Source of the DNA: Lutimaribacter_A marinistellae
GTDB taxonomy: Bacteria; Pseudomonadota; Alphaproteobacteria; Rhodobacterales; Rhodobacteraceae
NCBI RefSeq assembly: GCF_042648365.1
Contig: NZ_JBHRXI010000003.1
Span: 1-64,000, forward strand
DNA: 64,000 bases
Direction of reading: 5' to 3'
The position numbers were made by a program, and so were the translations under genes. Every line of letters begins with the position of its first letter. Position 1 is the first letter of the stretch. Positions 16,558 through 24,982 of this stretch are shown piece by piece. Below the pieces are notes generated by a model, which did no database searches, had not been told where the DNA came from, and worked only from the letters and a program-made list of their open reading frames with translations.

Positions 16558-17739
16558 ATGTTTCAGACGGCACCCATCGAAGCGGCGTCCCAATCCGAGC
16601 TTACAAGCCAGATGGCCGCGCGTCTACACACGGCGCTCACGACGCATCTTCAACAGGCCTACGCGCCCGATCAGCGGAAGAATCTGAGACTATTCAGCGC
16701 AACAGAGACTGCTGACCTACTTGGCGTGACCGGTCAATTCTTGCGCAAGTGCCATAGCGATGGGTCGTTGCCTGAGCCGGCAGTCATCAAGAATGGACGA
16801 CGCTTTTATTCCGGGAACGAGATCCTGCAAGCGCGCCATTTTCTCGAGGCAAGCTCTCGAAAGCCGGGAAAATACCTTCCTGGGCGTCGCAAAGGTGACA
16901 AGCTGCAGGTCATTCAGCTGATGAACTTCAAAGGTGGATCTGCGAAGTCCACCTCTGCGATCCATCTGTGTCACTACCTTGCTTTGAGTGGCTACCGCGT
17001 GCTGGCGATTGACTTGGACCCACAAGGGAGCCTCACGGGCTTTTGCGGGATTCAAACTGAATTGGAGTTTGAAGGAGCGTCAATCTACGACGCGCTGCGT
17101 TATGACGATCCTGTGCCGATGTCAGAAGCTGTCGTGGAAACCTATTTCCCTGGCTTGCATTTGGCCCCTGCCCGCCTTGTGCTGAGCGAATTTGAGACTG
17201 AAACAGCGGTCAATGCGGGGCGAGGTGTCGCGTTCTTTGAGAAGCTCAGTCTAGCGATCCAGTCCGTTGAGAGTGACTACGATGTAGTTGTGATCGACAG
17301 CCCGCCTGCTCTGGGTTTTTTGACTCTGACCGGTCTTTATGCCGCGACCTCCGTTATCGTGCCGATGACGCCGAGCATGCTCGACCTTGCCTCTACACAG
17401 CAGTTTGTCGAGATGACATCTGCCTATCTTGGGGTGATCGAGGACACAGGCGTCAAGCTCGATCATGATTTTTTCTCTTTTCTCATCACTCGGGACGATC
17501 CGAGCGATATTCCGAGTCAGCAGATCGTGAGCCTGATGCGGGCCCTCTTCCAGGATCGTGTCGTAGGAGCGACCGGACTGCGCAGTACGGCCATTGGCGA
17601 CGCGTCGATGCTCAAGATGTCGATCTACGAGGTTGCACGATCCGAGATGACGCGGTCGACCTACGATCGGGCGAAGAACAGCATGGATGCTGTAGGTGCG
17701 GAGATCGCAGGGATGCTTCAACAGGCATGGGGGCGGTAG
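16558..17739 (+). CDS. repA: Plasmid partitioning ATPase RepA
   Basis: A 393-residue ParA-type Walker ATPase of the repABC family. The N terminus has a helix-turn-helix (LFSATETADLLGVTGQFLRKCH) that mediates autoregulation. The deviant Walker A is MNFKGGSAKSTSA, then LAIDLDPQGSLTG, and Walker B-like VVIDSPPALG. It moves plasmid copies together with RepB bound at parS and represses its own operon. Length and domain order are normal. It is first in the operon, with repB starting two bases after its stop. Confidence 0.96.
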   Translation: MFQTAPIEAASQSELTSQMAARLHTALTTHLQQAYAPDQRKNLRLFSATETADLLGVTGQFLRKCHSDGSLPEPAVIKNGRRFYSGNEILQARHFLEASSRKPGKYLPGRRKGDKLQVIQLMNFKGGSAKSTSAIHLCHYLALSGYRVLAIDLDPQGSLTGFCGIQTELEFEGASIYDALRYDDPVPMSEAVVETYFPGLHLAPARLVLSEFETETAVNAGRGVAFFEKLSLAIQSVESDYDVVVIDSPPALGFLTLTGLYAATSVIVPMTPSMLDLASTQQFVEMTSAYLGVIEDTGVKLDHDFFSFLITRDDPSDIPSQQIVSLMRALFQDRVVGATGLRSTAIGDASMLKMSIYEVARSEMTRSTYDRAKNSMDAVGAEIAGMLQQAWGR

Positions 17740-17741
17740 TC

Positions 17742-18713
17742 ATGGCAATGGGGAAGAATAAAACTGGTATCATGGCTGCGATCACAGCAGCAAGTGAGGC
17801 GTCAAAGGAGGGTGCGTCCGACAGAGCCCATCGGACCTTGCCCAAGGGGACAATTGGTTCTGTCCGCGCCGGCCTCGGGGGCATTCAGGAAATCGACACT
17901 AACTTGATCCTTGCCTGGGGTCCAAAGGATCGGCTGGATATCGAGTTAACAGCTGTTAACAGTGACGCGGCAAATGCATCTATTCAAGATCTTGCGGCCA
18001 GCATTGCTGAGTCTGGACAGCAAGTTCCAGTGCTATTGCGACCATCAAAGGATCGTGACGGCCATTTTGAAGTCATCTATGGCCAGCGACGCATACTTGC
18101 CTGTCGCCATTTAGGGATGCCGGTGCGGGCTCTGATCCGCACACTCGACGATACCGATGCTCTAATGGCGAAGGGGCTCGAGAATGCAGGGCGTGCGGAG
18201 CTGAGCTACTATGAACGTGTTCGGTTCGCACATGCGATCTTGGAGCAGGGATACTCCCGTGCGGAAGCATGCCAAGCTTTGGCGATCAGCAAGAACACTC
18301 TCTCGCAGCTTGAACGTATCAACCGGCTTGTGCCGGTAGCGGTCGGAGAGGCAATCGGCGCGGCCCCAGGGGCAGGGCGCCCCAAATGGACGACCCTCGC
18401 AACAGCGTTCGAGAAGGAGCAACTCTCGGAGGAGCGTGTATTGGATGTGCTTGGTCAATCTGGCGATCTTGATTCCGACGGGCGGCTGGAACTCGTCATC
18501 AAGGAAATTGGCAAGCGAGGAAAGCAAGAGCGATCAGTTGAACAGCGCTCGCCCGTTCCTGGTGTGCAGATCAAGAGTGGGAAATCGGGACTCTCAGTAA
18601 CCGTTAAGCGGGTAGGGGAGAACACAAGATTCGCGAATTGGCTGGATCAGAATCTAGACCAGCTCATACAAGATTCCTTCGATCGCTTCCGATCAGAGAA
18701 CAACGAAGGATAG
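17742..18713 (+). CDS. repB: Plasmid partitioning protein RepB
   Basis: About 323 residues from the ATG at 17742; an earlier in-frame ATG at 17727 overlaps repA and is possible. A ParB/Srx-type domain (IQDLAASIAESGQQVPVLLRPS, EVIYGQRRILACRHLGMPVRAL) is followed by a KorB-like helix-turn-helix (SRAEACQALAISKNTLSQLERIN) and a C-terminal dimerisation part. It binds the parS palindromes and interacts with RepA. Its own gene contains one parS copy at 17945-17960. Confidence 0.95.
   Translation: MAMGKNKTGIMAAITAASEASKEGASDRAHRTLPKGTIGSVRAGLGGIQEIDTNLILAWGPKDRLDIELTAVNSDAANASIQDLAASIAESGQQVPVLLRPSKDRDGHFEVIYGQRRILACRHLGMPVRALIRTLDDTDALMAKGLENAGRAELSYYERVRFAHAILEQGYSRAEACQALAISKNTLSQLERINRLVPVAVGEAIGAAPGAGRPKWTTLATAFEKEQLSEERVLDVLGQSGDLDSDGRLELVIKEIGKRGKQERSVEQRSPVPGVQIKSGKSGLSVTVKRVGENTRFANWLDQNLDQLIQDSFDRFRSENNEG
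17945..17960. other. parS-like palindrome, copy 2, inside repB
   Basis: Identical to copy 1 (GTTAACAGCTGTTAAC) but lies in the coding region of repB, where it encodes part of LTAVNS. A perfect 16-bp palindrome conserved inside coding sequence is good evidence for a functional protein-binding site. Confidence 0.85.
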
Positions 18714-18718
18714 CGGCG

Positions 18719-18734
18719 GTTAACAACTGTTAAC
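18719..18734. other. parS-like palindrome, copy 3, after repB
   Basis: GTTAACAACTGTTAAC, one base away from copies 1 and 2, and extended on both sides by GGCG/CGCC to a near-perfect 24-bp dyad. It lies five bases after the repB stop, at the start of the repB-repC control region. Confidence 0.85.
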
Positions 18735-18773
18735 CGCCAAGACGGAGGCACTGAGCAGAAAGGAGGACGGCAC

Positions 18774-18838
18774 AAAAGAAAAACCCTCGAAACCGAAGTC
18801 CCGAGGGCTGCTGCGCACAAGGCGCGATTTGTTTTGAC
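18774..18838 (-). ncRNA. Counter-transcribed RNA (incRNA) controlling repC
   Basis: repABC plasmids encode a small antisense RNA between repB and repC that limits RepC synthesis and sets incompatibility. On the minus strand here a promoter is visible: TTGTTT (-35, 18868-18873), 17-base spacer, TAAGAT (-10, 18845-18850). About 60 bases downstream an intrinsic terminator forms from CCCTCG (18802-18807 complement) and CGAGGG (18784-18789 complement) followed by a T-rich run TTTTTCTTTT. Size and place match known examples. Transcript ends are estimates. Confidence 0.82.
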
Positions 18839-18919
18839 ACTACAATCTTAGCAGCCCGCGAATCGCTAAACAACGAAAAACGTCTTCGGGCGAACAGGTT
18901 TTCTGTGCCTAGCTAAGAG

Positions 18920-20281
18920 ATGACAGAATTCAATGAGGCTCCGCATGGAGCGACTGGGACAGACATGCCTCAGAAGGGTGGAGGTTTGTCTAATACCAAC
19001 CAACCCTCGGGGTGGCGCAAAGCGACGGCCGGACTGGCGGTTGCTGAACAGCACGCAAAAGCTGGTGAAGGATCAACCGTGCCCAAGTCACAGGCCTTTG
19101 TCGCCGTGAAACGCGTTGGTGCGCATATAGGCCTCAAGGCTGGCGACATGCTGCTTCTCGACACGCTTGGGGCCTTCACACAAGCCCAGGATTGGGAAGA
19201 GGGACAGCGTCCGATTGTCTGGGCGTCCAACTCTTATCTGATGGAGCAAACAGGCTTCTCGCTCTCGGCGCTCAAGCGCCATGCCAGGCGTCTGGCCGAG
19301 ATCGGCGTGATTGCCTTCAAGGATAGTCCAAATGGCAAGCGATGGGGCCACAGGGACGCTGACGGTCGTATCCTCGAGGCTTACGGCTTTGATTTGTCGC
19401 CGCTGTCGGCTCGCGCCGAAGAGTTTGAGCATCTCCATGCCGAACTACAGGCTGAACGTGAACTCTGCCAGCGCCTGAAGCGCCAGATCACAGTTGCGCG
19501 CCGAATGATCCGCGCGAGGATCGAAGCGGCCCTCAGCCGTGCTCTGAGAGGTCCTTGGACGCAGCTCACAGGTCTATTTGAGGATCTCTTGGGCCGCCTG
19601 CCACGCCGGAACACGGCCTCTGGGACGCTTGTGCGGCTTCTGGAATGGTTCAGGGAACTCCAGGAGCGCGTCGAGGCAGCCTATCTCAAGGCGGTTCGTG
19701 CGGATGAGGTTGTGGAAAACATGCCTGAAGCCACCGAACAAGCGCTTCAGAAGACTCAAGAAATGGACCCCAGGGAGGTCATTTCTGAACCTCATATACT
19801 AATTACAACCCAACTTAATCCTGTAACCTGTAATCGCTCAGAAACTGAGCAAGCGGCGGCCGTGGTGCCAAATGCGCCACCGGAAGAGAAGGTGGATAGG
19901 GAGCTCGAAGACTGGGTGGCTGAAACACGTAAAAAACGTGGTGCGGCGCTTGATTTGCCGACTGTGATGCAGGCTTGTCCTGAATTCGCGTCCTGGGCAC
20001 GCAATATGGGCGGGTATTTGAAGGATTGGGGCGATCTACATCGGGTTGTCGGGCAGCTCAGGCCGATGATCGGCGTCTCAGAGCACGCTTGGAACCTCGC
20101 TCAGGACCGTCTCGGGCCCCAAATCGCAACAGCAGCGCTGGTTCTCACGTTTGACAAGCATTGCGCCGGCGAAGTGGCGTCTCCGGGGGGATATCTGCGG
20201 GGTATGGTCGAGAAAGCCGGGGCAGGGGAGTTGCATCTCGAGCGCAGTTTCTATGGTCGGTTGAGCGGACAGGCGGCGTAA
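18920..20281 (+). CDS. repC: Replication initiator RepC
   Basis: A 453-residue replication initiator of the repABC type. The N-terminal winged-helix region (LLLDTLGAFTQAQDW, VWASNSYLMEQTGFSLSALKRHARRLAEIGVIAF) binds the origin, followed by a long coiled-coil-like helix (EEFEHLHAELQAERELCQRLKRQ) and a C-terminal domain (WARNMGGYLKDWGDLHRVVGQL, ASPGGYLRGM). Expression is controlled by the antisense RNA upstream. The replication origin normally lies inside this gene. Confidence 0.95.
   Translation: MTEFNEAPHGATGTDMPQKGGGLSNTNQPSGWRKATAGLAVAEQHAKAGEGSTVPKSQAFVAVKRVGAHIGLKAGDMLLLDTLGAFTQAQDWEEGQRPIVWASNSYLMEQTGFSLSALKRHARRLAEIGVIAFKDSPNGKRWGHRDADGRILEAYGFDLSPLSARAEEFEHLHAELQAERELCQRLKRQITVARRMIRARIEAALSRALRGPWTQLTGLFEDLLGRLPRRNTASGTLVRLLEWFRELQERVEAAYLKAVRADEVVENMPEATEQALQKTQEMDPREVISEPHILITTQLNPVTCNRSETEQAAAVVPNAPPEEKVDRELEDWVAETRKKRGAALDLPTVMQACPEFASWARNMGGYLKDWGDLHRVVGQLRPMIGVSEHAWNLAQDRLGPQIATAALVLTFDKHCAGEVASPGGYLRGMVEKAGAGELHLERSFYGRLSGQAA
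19780..19838. other. A+T-rich stretch in repC, likely oriV
   Basis: A local A+T-rich segment (around CTCATATACTAATTACAACC) inside an otherwise GC-rich repC, in the part that codes for a low-conservation linker (EPHILITTQLNPVTC). Origins of repABC replicons have been mapped to A+T-rich sequence inside repC, so this is the best candidate. No iterons were recognised. Confidence 0.55.
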
Positions 20282-20328
20282 TGAGAAGGGAAGCAGGTGT
20301 GCCGCGTTTGAAGTTCCAGGTCGAGCAT

Positions 20329-20412
20329 GCGGAGATTGCCGCTCTTAATCTCCGCACCCTCTGCGGTGTTTACAGTTGTCTTGCGGAGATTATGCCGTAT
20401 AATCTCCGCAAG
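20329..20412 (+). promoter_or_regulatory. Promoter with nested inverted repeats upstream of the Fic gene
   Basis: A 14-bp perfect inverted repeat, CTTGCGGAGATTAT (20380-20393) and its complement (20399-20412), overlaps a promoter: TTGTCT (20376-20381), 16-base spacer, TATAAT (20398-20403). A second, looser copy with GCGGAGATT arms lies at 20329-20337 and 20347-20355. The repeated core GCGGAGATT suggests a dimeric regulator binding at two sites. The regulator is not identified. The structure sits in the transcript leader or over the -10, so repression is likely. Confidence 0.8.
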
Positions 20413-20425
20413 GAATGCGTAAAAT

Positions 20426-21520
20426 ATGACCTACATTCACGAAATCCCTGATTGGCCCCAGTTTACCTGGGATAAGGCTAAGCTGTCGTCACAACTTGCT
20501 GCGGTCCGTCACCGCCAAGGCAAGCTCTTGGGGCGCATGGAGGGTCTTGGCTTCGATCTTCGCAACGAGGCGATGCTCAGGACACTGACCAGTGATGTCG
20601 TGAAAAGCAGCGAGATCGAGGGGGAGTCGCTCGATAAGGATCAGGTGCGCTCGTCCATCGCGAAGCGGCTCGGTCTCGATATTGGCGGACTGATCCCGTC
20701 CGATCGCCATGTTGATGGTGTCGTCGAGATGATGCTGGACGCGACCCAAGCATATGACCAGCCACTGGATGCGGAGCGTCTTTTTGGCTGGCATGCAGCT
20801 CTCTTTCCGACTGGGAGAAGCGGAATGACCCGGATCAGAGTGGGAAATTGGCGTGATGGTCCCATGGAGGTTGTGTCAGGACCCTATGGCCGCGAACGCG
20901 TGCATTTTGAGGGGCCTGCGGCCAACCGGCTGGAAGCCGAGATGGCGCGGTTTTTAAAATGGTTTGACCAGCACCCGGAAACAGATCCCGTCATACATGC
21001 CGCCATCGCCCATCTGTGGATTGTCACCATCCACCCCTTCGATGATGGCAACGGCCGCATCGCGCGCGCGATCGCAGACATGGCCTTGGCGAGATCGGAA
21101 GGCAGCGCGCAGCGGTTCTACAGCATGTCAACGCAAATTCGGCAGGAGCGGAGCGATTATTATAACATGCTCGAGTCGACGCAGAAAGGGGGGCTTGATG
21201 TCACGGCGTGGCTCGTTTGGTTCTTGGCCTGCCTAGACCGCGCATTTGATGGTGCCGAGATCATCCTTGAGGCCGTGTTCAGGAAGGCGCGGTTCTGGGA
21301 GAAATATGGAACGGCCAACATGAACGACCGCCAGCGGGACATGCTGAACCGCCTGCTGGATGGGTTCGACGGAAAGCTTACGACGTCGAAATACGCGAAG
21401 ATCGAGAAGTGTTCGCAGGATACGGCCTATCGCGACATTCTCGATCTCATCGACTTGGGCACCCTGGCGAAAGATGATGCTGGTGGACGTAGCACCAGTT
21501 ATTCTCTGACGGCGACGTAG
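20426..21520 (+). CDS. Fic family protein (DUF4172 N-terminal domain)
   Basis: A 364-residue Fic enzyme. The N-terminal helical part contains a class II-type inhibitory motif SSEIEGE (residues 61-67). The Fic core has the full catalytic motif HPFDDGNGRIAR (His203 to Arg214), and the C terminus is a winged helix. Fic proteins transfer AMP or other nucleotide groups to target proteins and many work as toxins held off by an inhibitory helix. Start ATG at 20426. It directly follows repC but has its own strongly structured promoter. Confidence 0.92.
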   Translation: MTYIHEIPDWPQFTWDKAKLSSQLAAVRHRQGKLLGRMEGLGFDLRNEAMLRTLTSDVVKSSEIEGESLDKDQVRSSIAKRLGLDIGGLIPSDRHVDGVVEMMLDATQAYDQPLDAERLFGWHAALFPTGRSGMTRIRVGNWRDGPMEVVSGPYGRERVHFEGPAANRLEAEMARFLKWFDQHPETDPVIHAAIAHLWIVTIHPFDDGNGRIARAIADMALARSEGSAQRFYSMSTQIRQERSDYYNMLESTQKGGLDVTAWLVWFLACLDRAFDGAEIILEAVFRKARFWEKYGTANMNDRQRDMLNRLLDGFDGKLTTSKYAKIEKCSQDTAYRDILDLIDLGTLAKDDAGGRSTSYSLTAT

Positions 21521-21582
21521 AGAGGCTTTTCACAGGTTCGGTACGCGACAAGTGCACCCAGTGAACATGTCAGCCAATCACG

Positions 21583-22095
21583 TCACATACGTGACAGCCT
21601 CTCTTCGTCATCCACCACTTCCAAAGAACCGGTATTGTCAGTCCAGGCCCACAAAACAATGTTGAAGTCCGATGGCGACGCGCCCTTCGCAAAACTCTTG
21701 ATCAGGAGCCCCGCAAACCGATCTGCTACGAGGGCGCGTGCTAAATCCTGTGTCGGCACAGGTTGGCCATCGAGCATCTTCATGCGCCATGCTGGGTCGG
21801 CAAGCATCGCCTCGGTCGCGTTATACCGGTCAAGTCCGTCCTGATCGCGGGTATCGAAAATAGGCCCAAGGTCAGCCTTGTAGGACACCAGGATAGTGGG
21901 TTGCAGGCTGCCGACCTGGTTGGCTTCTCTAAGAGCGGTCGCGGGATCCAGCGAGGTGTAGAGGGCAGGGGTGCCCTTTGCGTTAAAGCGCCCTCCATAG
22001 AGTTCAGCGCCTCGTCCGGACAGAGGTTCACGCGCATAGACCGGGTTTAGGGCGCGGTAGAGCGGCCCTGAGTAGCGTCCATCTTTCAGCGGCAT
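21583..22095 (-). CDS. RES-domain toxin of a type II toxin-antitoxin system
   Basis: A 170-residue RES protein. The family residues are visible: LYRALNPVYA, GAELYGGRFNAKGTPALYTSLDPATALREA, and a late Ser/Glu-containing part. RES toxins degrade NAD+ or modify targets with ADP-ribose. It overlaps its antitoxin gene by one base and ends in an open convergent region with the Fic gene. It is the second gene of the pair, as usual for this class. Confidence 0.92.
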   Translation of the reverse strand: MPLKDGRYSGPLYRALNPVYAREPLSGRGAELYGGRFNAKGTPALYTSLDPATALREANQVGSLQPTILVSYKADLGPIFDTRDQDGLDRYNATEAMLADPAWRMKMLDGQPVPTQDLARALVADRFAGLLIKSFAKGASPSDFNIVLWAWTDNTGSLEVVDDEERLSRM

Positions 22096-22445
22096 CAGGC
22101 AAAGACGCCCGCATCGACCGCATCGATGTATTCCAGAACTTGCTGAGCTTTGCCTTCCTGAACCAGCTGCATGGCTGTTCGGCCATCAAAGCCGGGCAGG
22201 GGCTCTGACCGGTACCATGCATAGGCCATCAGTTCCGAGCCGAAGCGGGGTTCGACTTTGTTCAGCACCTCTACCAATTCGCGCAGGCGGCGCTGCGTCT
22301 TGTCCGAACCGATGCGGGCTCGCCTCTGCAGCGCGTCCTTGCCCAAGCCAACGGTCAATGCGATCTCTTCTGCTGATGTGCGTAGTACCGCGGCGATCTT
22401 GCGCGGTTCGAATTGCCCGGCTTCAGCAAAGTTCGTGATGTGCAT
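22095..22445 (-). CDS. Xre/MbcA/ParS-family antitoxin
   Basis: A 116-residue antitoxin with an Xre-like helix-turn-helix N-terminal half (EPRKIAAVLRTSAEEIALTVGL) and a C-terminal DUF2384 toxin-binding region (PLPGFDGRTAMQLVQEGKAQQVLEYIDAVDAGVFA). It neutralises the RES toxin and represses the operon. The promoter TTGAAA-17-TATATA at 22475-22503 lies immediately upstream on the minus strand. Confidence 0.92.
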   Translation of the reverse strand: MHITNFAEAGQFEPRKIAAVLRTSAEEIALTVGLGKDALQRRARIGSDKTQRRLRELVEVLNKVEPRFGSELMAYAWYRSEPLPGFDGRTAMQLVQEGKAQQVLEYIDAVDAGVFA

Positions 22446-22474
22446 GATCTATGCTCCTACAGTGATACTGACGG

Positions 22475-22503
22475 TATATAGCGGCAACATCGCTGAATTT
22501 CAA
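22475..22503 (-). promoter_or_regulatory. Sigma-70-type promoter of the RES-Xre operon
   Basis: Minus strand: TTGAAA (-35, complement of 22498-22503), 17-base spacer, TATATA (-10, 22475-22480), about 30 bases upstream of the antitoxin start. The rest of the gap up to 22916 has no recognisable gene. Confidence 0.75.
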
Positions 22504-22916
22504 GCTGCCAGGAGGTGAGGTAATGTGACTTCTTTTCCCATGCTAATCCGTAACGCTGCATTGCTCTGAACGAGGCAAATCCTGATTTTTGGGCTTGAGA
22601 AGTCGCCGTTGGAGCGCTTTTGCCGATCGAGAACGTCAGATAAGTTATTGATAATACGTCAAAGACTGCGGCAGTCGGGCCGGGCTTGCCGATGTGGCTT
22701 GCCGATCTTGGACCGGAACCGGCACTTACTGCATGCAGTCATTGGGATCCGCGGTGGTGTCGGACCCTCGGCAGTTACCAGTTATCCCGGACCAGTTGGC
22801 TGGTGAAAAGGGAAAGTGTTCTTCGGGTTTTGTGACTGACGGATGAGGGCCTTTGGGGTCCCTCAGATGGGTCCGGGCCGGGTTCCGGTCTGCCGTTCCT
22901 GACGAAGGGCATTCCC

Positions 22917-23387
22917 ATGCAAATAGGTGTCTTGCGCGTGTTACGCACGACCGCTGCCTCGTGGTGGCGGCATGGAGAGCTGCGCCGAACTGGCCAGACG
23001 GTGCTGGCACAGCGGCTCGAACGCCAGACCGTCCTGCGTGATCTCGGCCATCTCAGACAGGCGGCGTCATTGCCAAACGCGCATGTGATCTGCGGAGAGG
23101 GCGGCACATTCCTCCATCTCGGTTGGACCACCGTGTCGAGTTTCGCGCCGATCGAGCGCTTTCCCTTGGCCGCTCTTGCGGTCGCACGAGGGACACCCTT
23201 CATCGATATTCGACCCGTCACCGATGTCATCGCCTTCGCGAACCTGCCGCGGGTGACGCGGAACGGATCGGTCAACCCTGAACATTCGGGTGCCGACAGG
23301 TGCGTCTCGCTGACCACCTACATCGACATGGTCGAAAAGCTCGGTGCCAAGATCGCCAACGATCCGCGGTCCCGTCAGTCAATCTGA
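22917..23387 (+). CDS. Conserved-looking plasmid protein of unknown function
   Basis: A 156-residue reading frame with no recognised domain (contains LPNAHVICGEGGTFLHLGW and PVTDVIAFANLPRVTRNGS). The leader GAAGGGCATTCCCATG has the same layout as leaders of the surrounding plasmid genes (purine-rich site, then CCC before ATG), which favours a real start at 22917. It ends 40 bases before the ArdC-like gene. No membrane segments. A long frame on the opposite strand overlaps it, so coding status is only moderately sure. Confidence 0.5.
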   Translation: MQIGVLRVLRTTAASWWRHGELRRTGQTVLAQRLERQTVLRDLGHLRQAASLPNAHVICGEGGTFLHLGWTTVSSFAPIERFPLAALAVARGTPFIDIRPVTDVIAFANLPRVTRNGSVNPEHSGADRCVSLTTYIDMVEKLGAKIANDPRSRQSI

Positions 23388-23427
23388 TCACCAATTCCTC
23401 TCACCAATACTCGAAAGGAGGCCAGCC

Positions 23428-24366
23428 ATGGCCCGATCCCGCATGCCCAAGTTCGATGCTTCCGAGGTCATCACAAACGAAATCATCCGCATCATCGAGC
23501 GCGGCGTTTTGCCGTGGCGCAAACCCTGGACGGCAGGTGGCAGCTCGCGTCCTCTGCGCGTTGGAGGAGAGCCGTACCAGGGCGTTAACAACTTCCTGCT
23601 CACCATGCGAACGGTAATGGCGGGCCATAGCTCGCCCTTCTGGATGACGCTTCCGCAGGCCAATGCTTTGAATGCAAAGGTGCGTAAAGGCGAGAAGTCC
23701 TCCGTCGTCGTCTATTACGGTCAAAGCCGGAAAGACGCAGGCGGCCAGGAAGACCAAGAGGAGAGCGATGACCGCTCCGAGGCATCCTGCATCTTCCGCT
23801 TCCAGAAATCCTACCGCGTGTTCAATGCCTGCCAGATCGAGGGTCTGCCCGACAGCTTCTTCCCGGATCCGGAGCTGACACCCGAACATCCGCCGTCCGA
23901 GCCCATCCCGCATATGCAGGCGTTTTTCGACGCCATCGACATCACGACCGTCTTCACGGGGACGGAAGCCTACTATCTGCCACCTGTAGACAAGGTGTTC
24001 ATGCCATCCATTTCCAGGTTCGAGAACCCGCGGAATTTCTACGGGGTCTGGGCCCATGAGCTGGCCCATGCCACCAAGGCACGGCACCGGCTGAACCGCG
24101 ATTACGGCCTCTCGCGCTTCGGCAACACGGCCTATGCCCGCGAAGAGATCGTCGCCGAGCTGACCTCGGTGTTCCTTGGCCAGACGCTCGGCTTTACGGC
24201 CCATACGCTCGAGATGAACGCGGCGTATCTCTACAATTGGCTGCGCGTTCTGCGCTCGGACAAGGGCGCCATCTTCAAGCACGCCGCTGATGCGCAGCGC
24301 GCCTGCGACTACCTGATCGCACGGTCGGAGGCGGGCAGGGCAGGGGAGGTCGACCAGGCCGCTTGA
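23428..24366 (+). CDS. ArdC-like antirestriction/zincin metallopeptidase
   Basis: A 312-residue protein. The N-terminal ssDNA-binding DUF1738-type domain (VITNEIIRIIERGVLPWRKPW, YQGVNNFLL) is joined to a zincin domain with HELAHATKARHR and a later Glu-bearing AREEIVAELTSVFLG. ArdC proteins protect incoming plasmid DNA from restriction during conjugation. Start ATG at 23428 follows GGAGG by six bases; an earlier frame start at 23344 has no ribosome site. Confidence 0.92.
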   Translation: MARSRMPKFDASEVITNEIIRIIERGVLPWRKPWTAGGSSRPLRVGGEPYQGVNNFLLTMRTVMAGHSSPFWMTLPQANALNAKVRKGEKSSVVVYYGQSRKDAGGQEDQEESDDRSEASCIFRFQKSYRVFNACQIEGLPDSFFPDPELTPEHPPSEPIPHMQAFFDAIDITTVFTGTEAYYLPPVDKVFMPSISRFENPRNFYGVWAHELAHATKARHRLNRDYGLSRFGNTAYAREEIVAELTSVFLGQTLGFTAHTLEMNAAYLYNWLRVLRSDKGAIFKHAADAQRACDYLIARSEAGRAGEVDQAA

Positions 24367-24436
24367 GGGGATGTGTGTCGGCAAAGGGAAAGCAGGCTTT
24401 GAGAAGGGTGTTTCAAACTTCTCAAAGGACAGACCC

Positions 24437-24826
24437 ATGACCAACGCAGCACAGCCTCTGACAGACCGCCCAGACCCCGCCGTAATCGCCGCTCAGAATG
24501 ACGCTTTCCGCAAGCTCGCCTGCCTCGGGGTGCCGCCTGAGCAGCCCATCCAGGGCCGCATGCATGTCACCCGCTCGATTATGGAGGCTGGTGACGGCTT
24601 CATGGCCGAGGCGGTGAAGGCCACGGGCATGTTCGAGACCTTCGAGCCCGAGAACGATCCCGAAGGATGGCATGATTTCGGGGCGGTCGAGATCCGCGGC
24701 GAGACCGTGTTCTGGAAAATCGATCTGTATGAAGCGGATTCCGATTTCCGCTTCGGGGCCGAGACCCCTGACAATCCTGCCACCACAATGCGCGTGCTGA
24801 CCATCATGCTGGCGCGCGACTGGTAG
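24437..24826 (+). CDS. DUF3768 family plasmid protein
   Basis: A 129-residue protein with the DUF3768 pattern (AAQNDAFRKL, RMHVTRSIM, DPEGWHDFGAVEIRGETVFWKIDLYE, TTMRVLTIMLARDW). Function unknown; it is frequent on alphaproteobacterial plasmids next to ArdC and ParB-like genes. Start ATG at 24437 with AAAGGA upstream. A strong intrinsic terminator follows at 24866. Confidence 0.88.
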   Translation: MTNAAQPLTDRPDPAVIAAQNDAFRKLACLGVPPEQPIQGRMHVTRSIMEAGDGFMAEAVKATGMFETFEPENDPEGWHDFGAVEIRGETVFWKIDLYEADSDFRFGAETPDNPATTMRVLTIMLARDW

Positions 24827-24865
24827 AAGGGCAGGGGGCTCCTCCCCCTGACACCCCAAGAAATG

Positions 24866-24906
24866 AAGGCCCGCTGACCCATCAAAGGGAGAGTGGGCCT
24901 TTTGTC
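24866..24906 (+). terminator. Intrinsic terminator after the DUF3768 gene
   Basis: A 10-bp stem, AAGGCCCGCT (24866-24875) with AGTGGGCCTT (24892-24901, one G-T pair), followed by TTTTGTC. A second small hairpin (ATCCCCGAAGCCGGGGAT) follows at about 24911-24928. Confidence 0.82.
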
Positions 24907-24982
24907 GTTGTGATCCCCGAAGCCGGGGATTGGTCACGTGCTCGTGCGCGGACCGCATCTAACCCACCAAGAAGGATATCCC

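Noticed and set aside
22775..23317. A 180-codon frame on the minus strand opposite the unknown gene at 22917-23387
   Set aside because: Its translation is low-complexity and has no good start, whereas the plus-strand frame has the leader style of neighbouring genes.
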